A stretch of DNA of 64,000 bases from Propionivibrio hellwigii (GCF_041770905.1 NZ_JBEUWX010000002.1:1488001-1552000), one strand, 5' to 3'. Shown: positions 47,553 to 57,716, counted from the first letter of the stretch. Translations and numbers: made by a program. Notes: generated by a model from the letters alone, not told the origin.

Positions 47553-48329
47553 TCAACCCTGATCGCCGCCCGCCACGAACACATCGCGGTAGCTGACGTA
47601 GAAACTGGCATACAGCACCGGCATGGCGAGGAAGAAAAACAGCAGTACGGCGGGGATGCTCTGCGCCACGCGCGGCAGGCTGGCGGGCAGCCAGGAAGCC
47701 ATCATGCCGGCGACGATGGTCATCAGAATCATCAGCATGATCAGCGAGCAGGTATAAACAACGAAGGCCCGCCAGTTGCGCAGGCAGGCAAAGAGGCTGA
47801 AAAACAGGGACTTGCCCACCGAATGCCCATGCCAGGCGACGAGTATCGGCGCGTACCAGTACGCCATGGCCACCGGCAGCATCAGCAACAGCAAAGCCCA
47901 GGTCGCCAGCGGGTTGGCCTCGGCCGCATCCAGTTTCCCACCCATGAGAAACACGTGAAAGAAACGGCCGCCATCGATCAGCGCCACGACGCCCAGCGCC
48001 GCCGCCAGCACGACGATGTACATCACGCCCAGCAACAGCAACGCGCCCATGTGGCTGGAAAGTCCGGAAAGCAGGGCCGAAGGCGCCTTCGTATCCTCCT
48101 GATCGAGATAGCGGCAAAGCCCCATCAGGCCGACCGATATGGCCGGCATACAGATCGTCGCCAGCAGCCTGCCGATTTGAGGCACCTGGCTGCCGACCAG
48201 CCCCATCAGCAGCCAGAAGCCAATGACCGCCAACGCCAGCAGCATGCGGTTTTTGCCATAAATACGGCTGCCTTCGGCAATCCATTGCCAGCCATTTCTG
48301 GCAGGAACAATCAGGGTTTTTGTTTGCAT
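47553..48329 (-). CDS. BPSS1780-type inner membrane protein A
   Basis: 258 residues with about six hydrophobic helices, similar in plan to the next upstream gene (48335-49075): a short soluble N-terminus, paired helices, and a closing ASFYVSYRDVFV. The family, widespread in Burkholderiales and relatives, has no established function. It ends 10 bp before the nadD start and begins 5 bp after its paralogue. Confidence 0.75.
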   Translation of the reverse strand: MQTKTLIVPARNGWQWIAEGSRIYGKNRMLLALAVIGFWLLMGLVGSQVPQIGRLLATICMPAISVGLMGLCRYLDQEDTKAPSALLSGLSSHMGALLLLGVMYIVVLAAALGVVALIDGGRFFHVFLMGGKLDAAEANPLATWALLLLMLPVAMAYWYAPILVAWHGHSVGKSLFFSLFACLRNWRAFVVYTCSLIMLMILMTIVAGMMASWLPASLPRVAQSIPAVLLFFFLAMPVLYASFYVSYRDVFVAGGDQG

Positions 48330-48334
48330 GGGGC

Positions 48335-49075
48335 TTACGATTGGCTGGCAAAAATATCTTTGTACGAAGCCAGCATCGAGCCGAATATGATGGGCAGCAA
48401 AACGAGGAAGCCAAGCATGAAAGGCAGCGCCGCAACGATTGAGGCGATAAACATCAACAGCCCATAGACGATAAAGGGCACGATATTTTTCCAGCAGGCG
48501 CTGAAACTGGCCTTGATCGCATCAATGGGCGAGGCGTCTTCAAAGAAGACCAGCGCCGGCGCAAACCACATGGCCATCATCACGGGAACAAAGAGAATTA
48601 TTGACAACACAAATGCGACCAGCACGCTGCCAATCGCCATCCCAACGCCGGTCATATCGCCGCGCATTGCACCGCTGAAGATAGCGCCGCCGACAATCAG
48701 AAACAAGACCAGCATAATGAGCAGGTTGGCTGCGGTATACAGCGCGCCGAGGATCATCAGGCTGATAGGTTTCTGGCTGAAGCCGACAAACATGCTTTCG
48801 AAGGTGGGATCCTGTTCATCATCCACACGCTGGGCGACGTACAACATGCCGGCGACGAAAACCGGCGTCAGTAAAATGGCAAGCAGGTTGCCCAGCAAGG
48901 GAATGAGCGACAACACCAGCATGATGACGATCAGCACCAGCGTCATCAGCAGCCATTGCGCCGGCTCAGCCATGAATAGCAACCATCCGCGCTGCAACCA
49001 GTCAAAGACGCGATTGACATCGACGACGCGGCTCTCGCCGGTAAATTTGCGGACGGGGACAGGCAGTTGCTCCAT
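48335..49075 (-). CDS. BPSS1780-type inner membrane protein B
   Basis: 246 residues, a paralogue of the following gene (shared ending ASYKDIF / VSYRDVF and similar helix pattern). It starts MEQLPVPVRKFTGESRVVDV, then helix pairs around LMTLVLIVIMLVLSLIPLLG and VPVMMAMWFAPALVFFEDAS. GGAAGG precedes ATG 49075. Function unknown; tandem copies suggest a hetero-oligomer or duplication. Confidence 0.75.
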   Translation of the reverse strand: MEQLPVPVRKFTGESRVVDVNRVFDWLQRGWLLFMAEPAQWLLMTLVLIVIMLVLSLIPLLGNLLAILLTPVFVAGMLYVAQRVDDEQDPTFESMFVGFSQKPISLMILGALYTAANLLIMLVLFLIVGGAIFSGAMRGDMTGVGMAIGSVLVAFVLSIILFVPVMMAMWFAPALVFFEDASPIDAIKASFSACWKNIVPFIVYGLLMFIASIVAALPFMLGFLVLLPIIFGSMLASYKDIFASQS

Positions 49076-49178
49076 AAAATGACCTTCCTTGTTTAGAAAA
49101 TTCAAGGTGACAGGAAAAAGAAAAAAGCTGAAAGCAAAGATAAATGGCAAATGCCGCCGCAGCTTCTACGCACCGCGC

Positions 49179-49538
49179 TCAGAATGTGCCGAGAACCCAC
49201 ATCGGCACGGCAATCTGCGGCGCGCCCTGGTCGATCTGCACAAAGGTGCCGTCGCCCTTCGGATCGACCAGAACATAGGGCACGCCGTGCGCTGGCGTGA
49301 CGACGATCTTGTAGAGTCGCCCTTTGATGCGGTGTTCCTCAATGGTGTCGCCGTCGCGCTTGCGGATCGTCACGTCCGGCTCGAAATCATCGTCGATGAT
49401 CTCCAGCGGGGGCGGCGGCGCATCGGCGGCAGGCGGTGGTGCCGCCTGCGACTGCGCCGCGGCGGGCGCCGTGGCGGCAATGAGCGCGATAAACGGCAGG
49501 GTCAGTAGAAAGGTAAAACGGTGAGCGGTGTGGCGCAT
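49179..49538 (-). CDS. DUF2782 domain periplasmic protein
   Basis: 119 residues with a signal peptide (HRFTFLLTLPFIALIAATAP) and the DUF2782 core: EPDVTIRKRDGDTIEEHRIK, GRLYKIVVTPAHGVPYVLVD. The family is usually next to polA in betaproteobacteria, as here, and has no known function. Start chosen at ATG 49538 because the signal peptide begins there. Confidence 0.82.
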   Translation of the reverse strand: MRHTAHRFTFLLTLPFIALIAATAPAAAQSQAAPPPAADAPPPPLEIIDDDFEPDVTIRKRDGDTIEEHRIKGRLYKIVVTPAHGVPYVLVDPKGDGTFVQIDQGAPQIAVPMWVLGTF

Positions 49539-49667
49539 GGCAATCGTCCAGGGAAGGGAATCGGGCGGTAAACACGCTCCGGAACACGGCCTGAAACACC
49601 GATGAACACACGGAAACACGCTTGCTGCGCGTCTTCGCTCCAGGCCAGGAAACACAATCTCATTGTA

Positions 49668-50393
49668 TTACAGATTGAGCAGCAGCTCGTGTTCGGACGG
49701 CAGCGGCGCAAAACCGCGCGTTGCGTAATGGTCGAAAATCGCGTCGACGACTTCTTCGGGACGGTCGAGCACCTGAAGCAGTTGCATATCTTCCGGCGCA
49801 ATCATCTGTTCCTCGACCAGACGGGCGCCCAGCCAGTCGACGAGTCCGCGCCAGAAGGGCGAATGCACAAGGATGATCGGAATTTTCTGGCTTTTCCCCG
49901 TCTGCACCAGCGTCAGCGCTTCGAGCAACTCGTCGAGCGTGCCGAAGCCGCCGGGCATGACGACGTAGGCGCTGGCAAAACGCACGAACATATATTTGCG
50001 TGCAAAAAAATGGCGGAAAGTCTGCGAAATATCCTGATAGCCGTTGCTGACCTGCTCGCGCGGCAACTGGATATTGAGGCCGACGCTCGGCGATTTGCCG
50101 TGGTACGCCCCCTTGTTGGCGGCCTCCATGATGCCCGGCCCGCCGCCGGAAATCACCGAAAAACCGGCATCGGACAGTTTGCGCGCGATCTCCTCGGTCA
50201 AGACGTAATACGGCGAGCCGGGCGGCGTGCGCGCACTGCCGAAGATCGACACCGCCGGACGAATGGCCGAGAGACGCTGCGTAGCCTCGACGAACTCTGA
50301 CATAATGCCGAAAACCCGCCACGCCTCCTGCGCAGCGGTGAATTTTGACTCGGCGATATCCGCCGGCTCCGGGATTTTTGCTTTCTCGCTCAT
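49668..50393 (-). CDS. LOG family protein (TIGR00730 type)
   Basis: 241 residues with the lysine-decarboxylase-like signature SGGGPGIMEAANKGA and PGGFGTLDELLEALT, the two motifs of LOG proteins, which cleave ribose 5-phosphate from cytokinin nucleotides in plants and act on AMP or other nucleotides in bacteria. The bacterial substrate is uncertain. Divergent from polA with 42 bp between the starts. Confidence 0.9.
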   Translation of the reverse strand: MSEKAKIPEPADIAESKFTAAQEAWRVFGIMSEFVEATQRLSAIRPAVSIFGSARTPPGSPYYVLTEEIARKLSDAGFSVISGGGPGIMEAANKGAYHGKSPSVGLNIQLPREQVSNGYQDISQTFRHFFARKYMFVRFASAYVVMPGGFGTLDELLEALTLVQTGKSQKIPIILVHSPFWRGLVDWLGARLVEEQMIAPEDMQLLQVLDRPEEVVDAIFDHYATRGFAPLPSEHELLLNL

Positions 50394-50435
50394 CTTGAGT
50401 TTCAGTCCTTCATTTGAATCGTTCGGTTCTTTGCC

Positions 50436-53258
50436 ATGCCAACCCTGCTTCTGGTCGACGGATCATCCTACCTCTACCGCGCCTTTCACGCCCTGCCCGA
50501 CCTGCGCAATTCGCGCGACGAGCCGACGGGAGCGATTTACGGCGTCCTCAACATGCTGCGCCGGCTCGACGCCGACACGCGACAGCGAAACATAGCTTAC
50601 AAGGCTTGCGTGTTCGATGCCAAGGGAAAAACCTTCCGCGACGACTGGTATCCCGATTACAAGGCCAACCGGCCGTCCATGCCGGATGACCTGGTGCGCC
50701 AGATCGCGCCCATTCACGCCGGCGTCGCCGCGCTCGGCTGGCCGATCCTGAGCGTCCCCGGCGTTGAGGCTGACGACGTGATCGGCACGCTGGCGCGGCG
50801 TGCGGCAGCGCAGGGACTCGAAGTCATCATTTCAACCGGCGACAAGGACCTCTCGCAGATCGTCGATGACCGCATCACGCTGGTCAATACGATGAGCGGC
50901 GAAACGCTGGATACCGCCGGCGTCCTCGCCAAGTTCGGCGTGCCGCCGGAACGCATCGTCGATTATCTGACGCTGGTCGGCGATGCGGTCGACAACGTGC
51001 CGGGCGTGGCCAAAGTCGGGCCAAAAACGGCGGTCAAATGGCTGACGCAGTACGGCTCGCTCGACGGCGTTATCGCCGCCGCCAATGACATCGGCGGTGC
51101 GGTCGGCCAGAATCTGCGCGCGGCGCTGGATTTTCTGCCGCTCGGCCGCCGGCTGGTGACGGTTCGCTGCGATCTCGATCCGGCCGAGCTGCCGCAGCTG
51201 CCCGATAGTCTTGCGCCGCTCACGCCGCAATTGCCGCAGCGGGATACGCTGATCGAATTCTTCACGCGCTACGAAATGAAATCCTGGCTCAAGGAAGCGC
51301 AGCGTCTGGAGCCATCGCAGCCCTTTCCCGTCGGCCATTCCGCCAGCACGTCCGCCTCGTCGGCACGGGCCGCAAAGGCCGTCAATACGGCATCTGCGGA
51401 AGCCGCCAGCCCCGAACCGACGGCCTTTCCAACGCCGCCGGAAAAGCATTACGAGACGATCCTCGACTGGCCGACGTTTGAACGCTGGCTGACAAAAATC
51501 AGCGCCGCGCCGCTAACCGCGCTCGACACCGAAACGACCAGCCTCGACCCCTTGAACGCACGTATCGTCGGCGTGTCCTTTGCCGTCGCGCCCGGCGAAG
51601 CGGCCTACCTGCCGCTTGCCCACGATTATGCCGGCGCACCGGCGCAGTTGCCGATCGACGAGGCGCTGGCGCGCCTGAAGCCCTGGCTGGAATCGCCGCA
51701 GCACGCCAAGATCGGCCAGCATTTGAAGTACGACGAACACGTTTTTGCCAACCACGGCATCGCCCTGCGCGGCATCGCCCACGATACGCTGCTGGAATCT
51801 TACGTGCTCGAATCGGGCAAATCCGGTGTGCGCGGACACGACCTCGGTCAACTGGCCGAGCGCCATCTCGGCCTGGCGACAATTTCTTTTGAAAGCCTGT
51901 GCGGCAAGGGTGCCAGCCAGATCGGTTTCAACCAGGTCGCCGTCGAGCAGGCCGCCGAATACGGCGCGGAAGACGCCGATCTCTGCCTGCGCCTGCACGC
52001 CTGCTTTTACCCGCAGATCGCCGCCCATGCCGGGCTCGCCTATATTTACGGCGATATCGAGATACCGGCGCGCGAAGTGCTGTTCCGCATGGAGCGCAAC
52101 GGCGTGCTGATTGACGCCGAGGCGCTGGCGCGGCAGAGCAACGCACTCGGCCAGCGCCTGCTGGAACTGGAAGCGCAGATTTACGAAGCCGCCGGCCAGC
52201 CGTTCAACATCAATTCCCCCAAACAGCTCGGCAACATCCTGTTCAGCAAACTGGGCCTGCCCGCCCGCAAAAAAACGCCGTCGGGCACGCCCTCGACCGA
52301 CGAAGAAGTGCTCTCCGAACTCGCGCTCGACTACCCGCTGCCCAAGCTGCTGCTCGAATCGCGCCAGATCGTTAAGCTCAAGGGCACCTACGCCGACAAG
52401 CTGCCGAAAATGATCGACCCGAAAACCGGCCGCGTACACACCCATTTCGCACAAGCGGTCGCCGTCACCGGCCGATTAGCCTCCAGCGACCCCAATCTGC
52501 AAAACATTCCCGTGCGCACCGCCGAGGGACGGCGCATCCGCGCCGCCTTCGTCGCACCGCCCGGCAGCCGCATCGTTTCGGCCGACTACTCGCAAATCGA
52601 ATTGCGCATCATGGCGCACCTTTCGCAGGACGCCGGCCTGCTCGATGCATTCGCCCACGGCGAGGACGTACACCGCGCCACAGCGGCCGAAATCTTCGGC
52701 CTCACGCCACCCGAAGTCAGCGCCGACCAGCGGCGTGTCGCCAAGGTCATCAACTTCGGCCTCATCTACGGCATGAGCGCCTTTGGCCTTGCCCGTCAGC
52801 TCGGCCTTGAACGCAGCGCCGCGCAGGGCTACATCGAGCGCTACTTCGCCCGCTACCCCGGCGTTGCCCGCTACATGGAAGAAACGCGCCATGAGGCACG
52901 GATGAACGGCTACGTCGAAACAGTGTTCGGCCGCCGGCTCTGGCTGCCCGACATCCGCGCAGCGCAAGCCGGCCGCCGCCAGGGCGCCGAACGCGCCGCC
53001 ATCAATGCGCCGATGCAGGGCACTGCCGCCGATCTCATCAAACTGGCCATGATTGCCGTGCAGGACTGGATCAGCCACGAACACCTGCACACGCGACTGA
53101 TTCTGCAAGTGCACGACGAACTCGTGCTGGAAGTGCCGGAAGCCGAACTCCCCCGCCTGCGTGCCGAACTGCCGCCGCTTATGACGCGCGTCGCCGCGTT
53201 GCGCGTACCGCTGGCCGTCGAAGTCGGCGTCGGCGCCAACTGGGACGAAGCACATTGA
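50436..53258 (+). CDS. polA: DNA polymerase I
   Basis: A complete three-domain PolA of 940 residues for repair and Okazaki-fragment processing. 5'-3' exonuclease: LLVDGSSYLYRAFHALPDL, FDAKGKTFRDDWYPDYKANR, GDKDLSQIV. 3'-5' exonuclease with its catalytic residues DTETTSLDP (near 363). Polymerase: ADYSQIELRIMAHLSQD (near 714), motif B around RRVAKVINFGLIYGMS, and motif C LQVHDELVLEV. A Ser/Ala-rich linker near residues 295-330 joins the first two parts. Confidence 0.97.
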   Translation: MPTLLLVDGSSYLYRAFHALPDLRNSRDEPTGAIYGVLNMLRRLDADTRQRNIAYKACVFDAKGKTFRDDWYPDYKANRPSMPDDLVRQIAPIHAGVAALGWPILSVPGVEADDVIGTLARRAAAQGLEVIISTGDKDLSQIVDDRITLVNTMSGETLDTAGVLAKFGVPPERIVDYLTLVGDAVDNVPGVAKVGPKTAVKWLTQYGSLDGVIAAANDIGGAVGQNLRAALDFLPLGRRLVTVRCDLDPAELPQLPDSLAPLTPQLPQRDTLIEFFTRYEMKSWLKEAQRLEPSQPFPVGHSASTSASSARAAKAVNTASAEAASPEPTAFPTPPEKHYETILDWPTFERWLTKISAAPLTALDTETTSLDPLNARIVGVSFAVAPGEAAYLPLAHDYAGAPAQLPIDEALARLKPWLESPQHAKIGQHLKYDEHVFANHGIALRGIAHDTLLESYVLESGKSGVRGHDLGQLAERHLGLATISFESLCGKGASQIGFNQVAVEQAAEYGAEDADLCLRLHACFYPQIAAHAGLAYIYGDIEIPAREVLFRMERNGVLIDAEALARQSNALGQRLLELEAQIYEAAGQPFNINSPKQLGNILFSKLGLPARKKTPSGTPSTDEEVLSELALDYPLPKLLLESRQIVKLKGTYADKLPKMIDPKTGRVHTHFAQAVAVTGRLASSDPNLQNIPVRTAEGRRIRAAFVAPPGSRIVSADYSQIELRIMAHLSQDAGLLDAFAHGEDVHRATAAEIFGLTPPEVSADQRRVAKVINFGLIYGMSAFGLARQLGLERSAAQGYIERYFARYPGVARYMEETRHEARMNGYVETVFGRRLWLPDIRAAQAGRRQGAERAAINAPMQGTAADLIKLAMIAVQDWISHEHLHTRLILQVHDELVLEVPEAELPRLRAELPPLMTRVAALRVPLAVEVGVGANWDEAH

Positions 53259-53299
53259 CGCGACGCCCGCACAGGCCACGATGCACCTTTCGTTAGAAG

Positions 53300-53462
53300 G
53301 CCCGCCAGCCCGCGTGGAATGGGCATCTCCGGAACCCCTGCCCTGAAACCCTTATAAATAGGGCATATCCAGACACCCTACCCGGAGCGCCTTTATCCAT
53401 GCGGGTTTTGGAAGTGCCTGCCCGCAGACGCCCTATCCACTTGGGCTTCAGAGGGATGCCAT
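53300..53462. repeat. palindromic unit array H
   Basis: Four modular units (cores CCCTTATAAATAGGGC, CCTTTATCCATGCGGG, CCCTATCCACTTGGGC and one degenerate) lie at the start of the 1.1-kb gap (53259-54352) between polA and glmS. The gap carries no recognisable gene. Confidence 0.8.
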
Positions 53463-53473
53463 AATCCCCTTAC

Positions 53474-53585
53474 ATAGCAGCTCGGCTTTGCCAAAAGACA
53501 AGGCGGCGAGCCGCTGACAGTACGTTTAGTACAGCAAGGCCAGGCCAACACAGCAACGCCGTATTTTGGCAAAGAAAGCCGCGAT
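53474..53585 (+). repeat. CREE-like inverted-repeat element, copy 4
   Basis: 112 bp, ATAGCAGCTCGGCTTTGCCA at the left and TTTTGGCAAAGAAAGCCGCGAT at the right when read in short parts, with core ACAAGGCGGCGAGCCGCTGA, CAGTACGTTTAGTACAGC and an 8-bp insertion before CAACGCCGTA. Same orientation as copies 3, 5 and 6. Confidence 0.8.
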
Positions 53586-53595
53586 TTCAGAAAGA

Positions 53596-53836
53596 CACGG
53601 GGCGGCTTGGCGGGAACAAGGGCTTGATTGTCTGAGCGTAGCGAGTTAATCAAGCCCGCCGCCAAGCGGCCCGCGACAAGGAGTCTCCTGCGCCTCGGGG
53701 TCGTGTTTCTTTGCTGACTTTCTTTGGCGAGATAAAGAAAGAAGGTAGGAAAGTCAGCGGGGCGCGCTGCCGCTCAGCGCAACGGCATCAAAAAGAGTTC
53801 CGTGGATGAAAGTCAGCGCGCAGGCTGTGGCGATCC
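53596..53836 (-). repeat. ~235-bp intergenic repeat L, copy 2 (inverted)
   Basis: An inverted, closely similar copy of 8250-8482, including the same two hairpins (GGGCTTGATT/AATCAAGCCC and the CTTTCTTT/AAAGAAAG pair). It has a short extra stretch near 53735. It sits between two CREE-like elements. Confidence 0.8.
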
Positions 53837-53854
53837 TTGTTTTTTAGTTTTTAG

Positions 53855-54140
53855 GGCATCTATCTTTAGGCACCTACCCGAAATTCCTTGTAAACAGGGC
53901 GTTTCAGAAGGGATGCCCTGAAGTCCTTTATCCGCGCGGGTTTCGGAGCCTCTCCCCAACGAGAAAAAAATTGGAAAAACACAGTGGCAGAAGCGCAGGC
54001 GCATCTCCAAAAAAAGGTGGCCTGAAGCCCGTGTATTTAGGGCGTTTCCGGGCGCCCTGCCCGCCAGCCCTTTATTTATAAGGGGTTTAGAGGTGCCTGC
54101 CCGCAAACACCCTATCCACGCGGGTTTCCGAGGGGGTGCT
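53855..54140. repeat. palindromic unit array H continued, with type C repeat
   Basis: Five modular units (cores CCTTGTAAACAGGG, CCTTTATCCGCGCGGG, CCCGTGTATTTAGGGC, CCCTTTATTTATAAGGGG, CCCTATCCACGCGGG). A type C segment in inverted orientation is at 53948-54025 (AATTGGAAAAAC ... GAAGCGCAGGCG). Confidence 0.8.
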
Positions 54141-54151
54141 CTGAAAGCTTA

Positions 54152-54255
54152 ATAGCGGCTCGACTTTGCCAAAAGACAAGGCGGCAAGCCGCTGACAGAC
54201 CACTCAGTACGGCAAGGCGAAGCCAACGCCGTATTTTGGCAAAGGAAGCCGCTAT
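54152..54255 (+). repeat. CREE-like inverted-repeat element, copy 5
   Basis: 104 bp, ATAGCGGCTCGACTTTGCCA against TGGCAAAGGAAGCCGCTAT, core ACAAGGCGGCAAGCCGCTGA, CAGACCACTCAGTACGGCAA, CCAACGCCGTATT. It lies about 100 bp past the glmS stop, downstream of that gene. Confidence 0.85.
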
Positions 54256-54352
54256 TTCAACGGGGTTGCCCGGGACCCCTTGTCTTTAGGGCATTTCCGA
54301 ACAGGTACTTTTCCGGCCGGGCAGCGATAGCTGCCCTGTGGGGGTTCGAGCC

Positions 54353-56182
54353 TTACTCCACCGTCACCGACTTGGCGAGGTTGCGCGGTTTATCCACATC
54401 GGTGCCGCGCACCAGCGCGACATGGTAGGCGAGCAGTTGCAGCGGGATCGTATGCAGCAGCGCCGAGAGCTGACCATAGTGTTCGGGCAGACGCAGGATG
54501 TGCAGGCCGTCGGACGCTGACATTTCGCTGTCGGCGTCGGCGAATACGAACAGTTCGCCCCCGCGTGCGCGCACTTCCTGCAAATTGGATTTGAGTTTTT
54601 CCAGCAAGGCGTCGTTCGGAGCAACGGCAATCACCGGCATGTCCTGATCGACGAGCGCCAGCGGCCCATGCTTGAGTTCGCCGGCCGGATAGGCTTCGGC
54701 ATGGATGTACGTAATTTCCTTGAGCTTGAGCGCGCCTTCCATGGCAATCGGGTAATGGCGGCCGCGTCCGAGGAACAGCGCATTCTGTTTCATGGCAAAG
54801 CGTTCTGCCCAGACGCGAATGTGGGGTTCAAGCTCGAGCACCTTGCCAACGGCGACGGGTAAATGGCGCAAGGCGCTCAGTCCTTTCCCCTCATTGGCAG
54901 GCGTCAGCCGGCCGCGCAGTTTTGCCAGCGTCAGCGTCAGCAGATAAAGCGCGGCCAGCTGCGTCGTAAAGGCTTTGGTCGAGGCGACGCCGATCTCCGG
55001 CCCTGCGCGCGTAATGAAGCGCAAGGCATTTTCGCGCACCAGCGAGGATTCCGGCACGTTGCAGATACAGAGCGTATGCCGCATTCCCAGCAATTTGGCG
55101 TGTTGCAGCGCAGCCAGCGTATCGGCCGTTTCGCCGGACTGGGAAAGGGTCACGACGAGCGTTGCCGGGTCAGCGACCGAATCGCGGTAGCGGTATTCGC
55201 TGGCGACCTCGACGCTGCAGGGCAGGCCGGCAATCGCCTCCAGCCAGTAACGCGCCGTCAAACCGGCATGGTAGCTGGTGCCGCAGGCAAGAATGAGCAC
55301 CTGACGCGCCGCCCTGAGCACCGGCTCTGCCGATGCGCCGAACAGTCCGGGCTGCACGCTGTGCGTGGTACCCAGCATTTCCAGCGTATTGGACAAGGCG
55401 GCGGGCTGCTCGAAAATTTCCTTCTGCATGTAATGACGATACTGGCCCAGCTCCACCGCATCTGCCGACAGTTGCGATTCCGACTCGAGGCGCTTAACAG
55501 GCGTCCCGTCGACGCGGGTGATCCGGAAACCGTCGCGGGTTATCTCGGCGCAATCGCCGTTTTCTAGATAAACGATACGCCGCGTTACCTGCAACAGCGC
55601 GGAAACATCCGATGCGGCATAGTGACCGTTCTCGCCGATGCCGAGCAGCAATGGCGCGCCGTCACGCGCCATGACGATCCGCCCCGGTTCGCTTTTGCGG
55701 AGGATGGCCAAGGCAAAAGCGCCGCGCAGTTGGGCGATTGCGGCGCGTGCGGCAGCAAAGAAATCATCGTGCTTTTTCAGCTCCGAGGCGATCAGATGCG
55801 CCACAACCTCGGTATCGGTTTCCGAAACGAATTCGTAACCTTCCGCCCGCAGGCGGGTGCGCAGAGGCTCGTGATTTTCGATGATGCCGTTATGAACGAC
55901 CGCCAAACCGCCCGATACATGCGGATGTGCGTTGCGCTCGCTCGGGACGCCATGCGTCGCCCAGCGCGTATGGGCAATGCCCGTTTCACCGCTGGCGGCG
56001 GACTGCTCGGCCTGCGCCGCCAGTTCTGAAACGCGCCCGACGGCGCGCAGACACTGCAAACCGCCCTGACCGATCAACGCCAGCCCGGCCGAGTCATAGC
56101 CGCGATACTCAAGCCGCCGCAAGCCTTCCAGCAATACGGATACAACATTGCGATCAGCGACCGCAGCAACGATGCCACACAT
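54353..56182 (-). CDS. glmS: glutamine-fructose-6-phosphate aminotransferase
   Basis: GlmS makes glucosamine 6-phosphate, the entry to amino-sugar synthesis. The 609-residue protein starts MCGIVAAVADRNV so that the catalytic Cys is residue 2 after Met removal becomes 1; the glutaminase part has GIAHTRWATHG and the isomerase part ACGTSYHAG, SQSGETADTL and a C-terminus KSVTVE. GGAG precedes ATG 56182. It follows glmU by 175 bp on the same strand, so the two UDP-GlcNAc genes form one unit. Confidence 0.96.
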   Translation of the reverse strand: MCGIVAAVADRNVVSVLLEGLRRLEYRGYDSAGLALIGQGGLQCLRAVGRVSELAAQAEQSAASGETGIAHTRWATHGVPSERNAHPHVSGGLAVVHNGIIENHEPLRTRLRAEGYEFVSETDTEVVAHLIASELKKHDDFFAAARAAIAQLRGAFALAILRKSEPGRIVMARDGAPLLLGIGENGHYAASDVSALLQVTRRIVYLENGDCAEITRDGFRITRVDGTPVKRLESESQLSADAVELGQYRHYMQKEIFEQPAALSNTLEMLGTTHSVQPGLFGASAEPVLRAARQVLILACGTSYHAGLTARYWLEAIAGLPCSVEVASEYRYRDSVADPATLVVTLSQSGETADTLAALQHAKLLGMRHTLCICNVPESSLVRENALRFITRAGPEIGVASTKAFTTQLAALYLLTLTLAKLRGRLTPANEGKGLSALRHLPVAVGKVLELEPHIRVWAERFAMKQNALFLGRGRHYPIAMEGALKLKEITYIHAEAYPAGELKHGPLALVDQDMPVIAVAPNDALLEKLKSNLQEVRARGGELFVFADADSEMSASDGLHILRLPEHYGQLSALLHTIPLQLLAYHVALVRGTDVDKPRNLAKSVTVE

Positions 56183-56357
56183 TTTTACTCCGCATCTCAA
56201 ACAGAATATTCAACGTCTCAACGAGCAGAAGGACAGGCGCGCAGAGCGCTTGCGTTGCCCTCAATCGGAAGCGGCTGTCCTCTGATCGCGCTCATTGCGC
56301 CTTCATCGCCCTAAAAAAGGGCGAGTCCAGTCAAAATCATGGATGGGCGCAAGCTTA

Positions 56358-57716
56358 TCACCGTTCCTTACGGGGGCGTTTCCAGCCGGGAATCGAAGTC
56401 TGCCGGGCGCGCGAAATAGTCAACGCATCGGCTGGCGCGTCCTTCGTCAGCGTCGTACCAGCGCCCAGAGTGGCTCCACGGCCCACCGTTACCGGCGCAA
56501 CCAGTTGGGTATCCGATCCGATGAAGGCATCGTCCTCAATCACCGTCTGATGTTTATGGGCGCCGTCGTAATTGCAGGTGATCGTCCCCGCGCCGATATT
56601 GACGCGCTGGCCGACGCTGGCATCACCGATATAGGCGAGATGATTGGCCTTGGCGTGCGCTGCAAACGCACTCTGTTTGACTTCGACGAAATTACCAATA
56701 TGGACGTCCTCAGCCAGCGTCGTCCCCGGGCGCAGGCGGGCAAAAGGACCAATACGGCCATGCGCGCCGACGACAGCTTCTTCGATATGCGTAAAGGCGG
56801 CCAGGCGACTGCCCGCTTCGATGACGGCATCCTTAAGCACGCAGTTGGGTCCCAGCTCAACGCCGTCGCCCAGCGCCACCCGCCCTTCAAAAACGCAATT
56901 GACGTCGATGAATACGTCGCGCCCGCAAACAAGCTCGCCGCGCACGTCGATACGCGCCGGGTCGGCCAGGCGCACGCCCTGCGCCATGAGCCGCTCGGCC
57001 TGACGGCGCTGGTAGATACGCTCCAGTTCCGCCAGCTGTGCCTTGTCATTAACGCCAAGCGCTTCCCACGGTGCATCCGGCTGCGTAGTGCGCACCGGCA
57101 CGCCGTCGGCAATCGCCATGCCCACGATGTCGGTCAGGTAATACTCATGCTGCGCGTTGTCATTCGACAGGCGCTGGAGCCACCCGCCAAGGCAGGCCGT
57201 GGGCGCAGCGATCACGCCGGTATTGATCTCACGGATAGCGCATTCTGCCGGTGTCGCATCCTTCTGCTCGACAATCCGCACGACTTCGCCCGCGGCATTG
57301 CGCACGATACGACCATAGCCGTAGGGATCGGCGGGTTCGACAGTCAGAATTGCCAGCGCATTGTGCGCCTCGCAAACCAGTCGCTGCAGTGTTTCTTTGC
57401 GGATCAATGGCCCGTCGCCATTGAGTATCAGCGTCGTTTCCGCCGCAGCCGCCAGATGCGGCAACGCCTGCATGACGGCGTGCCCCGTCCCCAGCAGCGG
57501 TGACTGCAATGCCCAGGAAATATCCGGCGCATCCAGGGCAGTACGCACGGCTTCGCCGCCATATCCATAGACCACGCACAGTGTTTCCGGATGCAGGCTG
57601 CGCGCCGTGTCGATAACGTGCGCGACCAGCGCCTTTCCGGCAAGGGGATGCAACACCTTGGGCAAGTCAGAATGCATCCGCTTTCCCTGCCCGGCCGCCA
57701 GAATGACAATATTCAT
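56358..57716 (-). CDS. glmU: bifunctional N-acetylglucosamine-1-phosphate uridyltransferase/acetyltransferase
   Basis: GlmU acetylates glucosamine 1-phosphate and couples it to UTP, giving UDP-GlcNAc. The 452-residue protein has the N-terminal pyrophosphorylase motif LAAGQGKRMHSDLPKVLHPL, then the left-handed beta helix of hexapeptide repeats (VIEAGSRLAAFTHIEEA ... NHLAYIGDASVGQRVNIGAG) and a short basic tail. ATG 57716 gives the family N-terminus, with GGAG upstream; the longer frame to 57836 is rejected. Confidence 0.96.
   Translation of the reverse strand: MNIVILAAGQGKRMHSDLPKVLHPLAGKALVAHVIDTARSLHPETLCVVYGYGGEAVRTALDAPDISWALQSPLLGTGHAVMQALPHLAAAAETTLILNGDGPLIRKETLQRLVCEAHNALAILTVEPADPYGYGRIVRNAAGEVVRIVEQKDATPAECAIREINTGVIAAPTACLGGWLQRLSNDNAQHEYYLTDIVGMAIADGVPVRTTQPDAPWEALGVNDKAQLAELERIYQRRQAERLMAQGVRLADPARIDVRGELVCGRDVFIDVNCVFEGRVALGDGVELGPNCVLKDAVIEAGSRLAAFTHIEEAVVGAHGRIGPFARLRPGTTLAEDVHIGNFVEVKQSAFAAHAKANHLAYIGDASVGQRVNIGAGTITCNYDGAHKHQTVIEDDAFIGSDTQLVAPVTVGRGATLGAGTTLTKDAPADALTISRARQTSIPGWKRPRKER

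Noticed and set aside
53596..53836. Insertion sequence
   Set aside because: No transposase frame and no clear terminal inverted repeats; it is a short non-coding repeat with one other copy.
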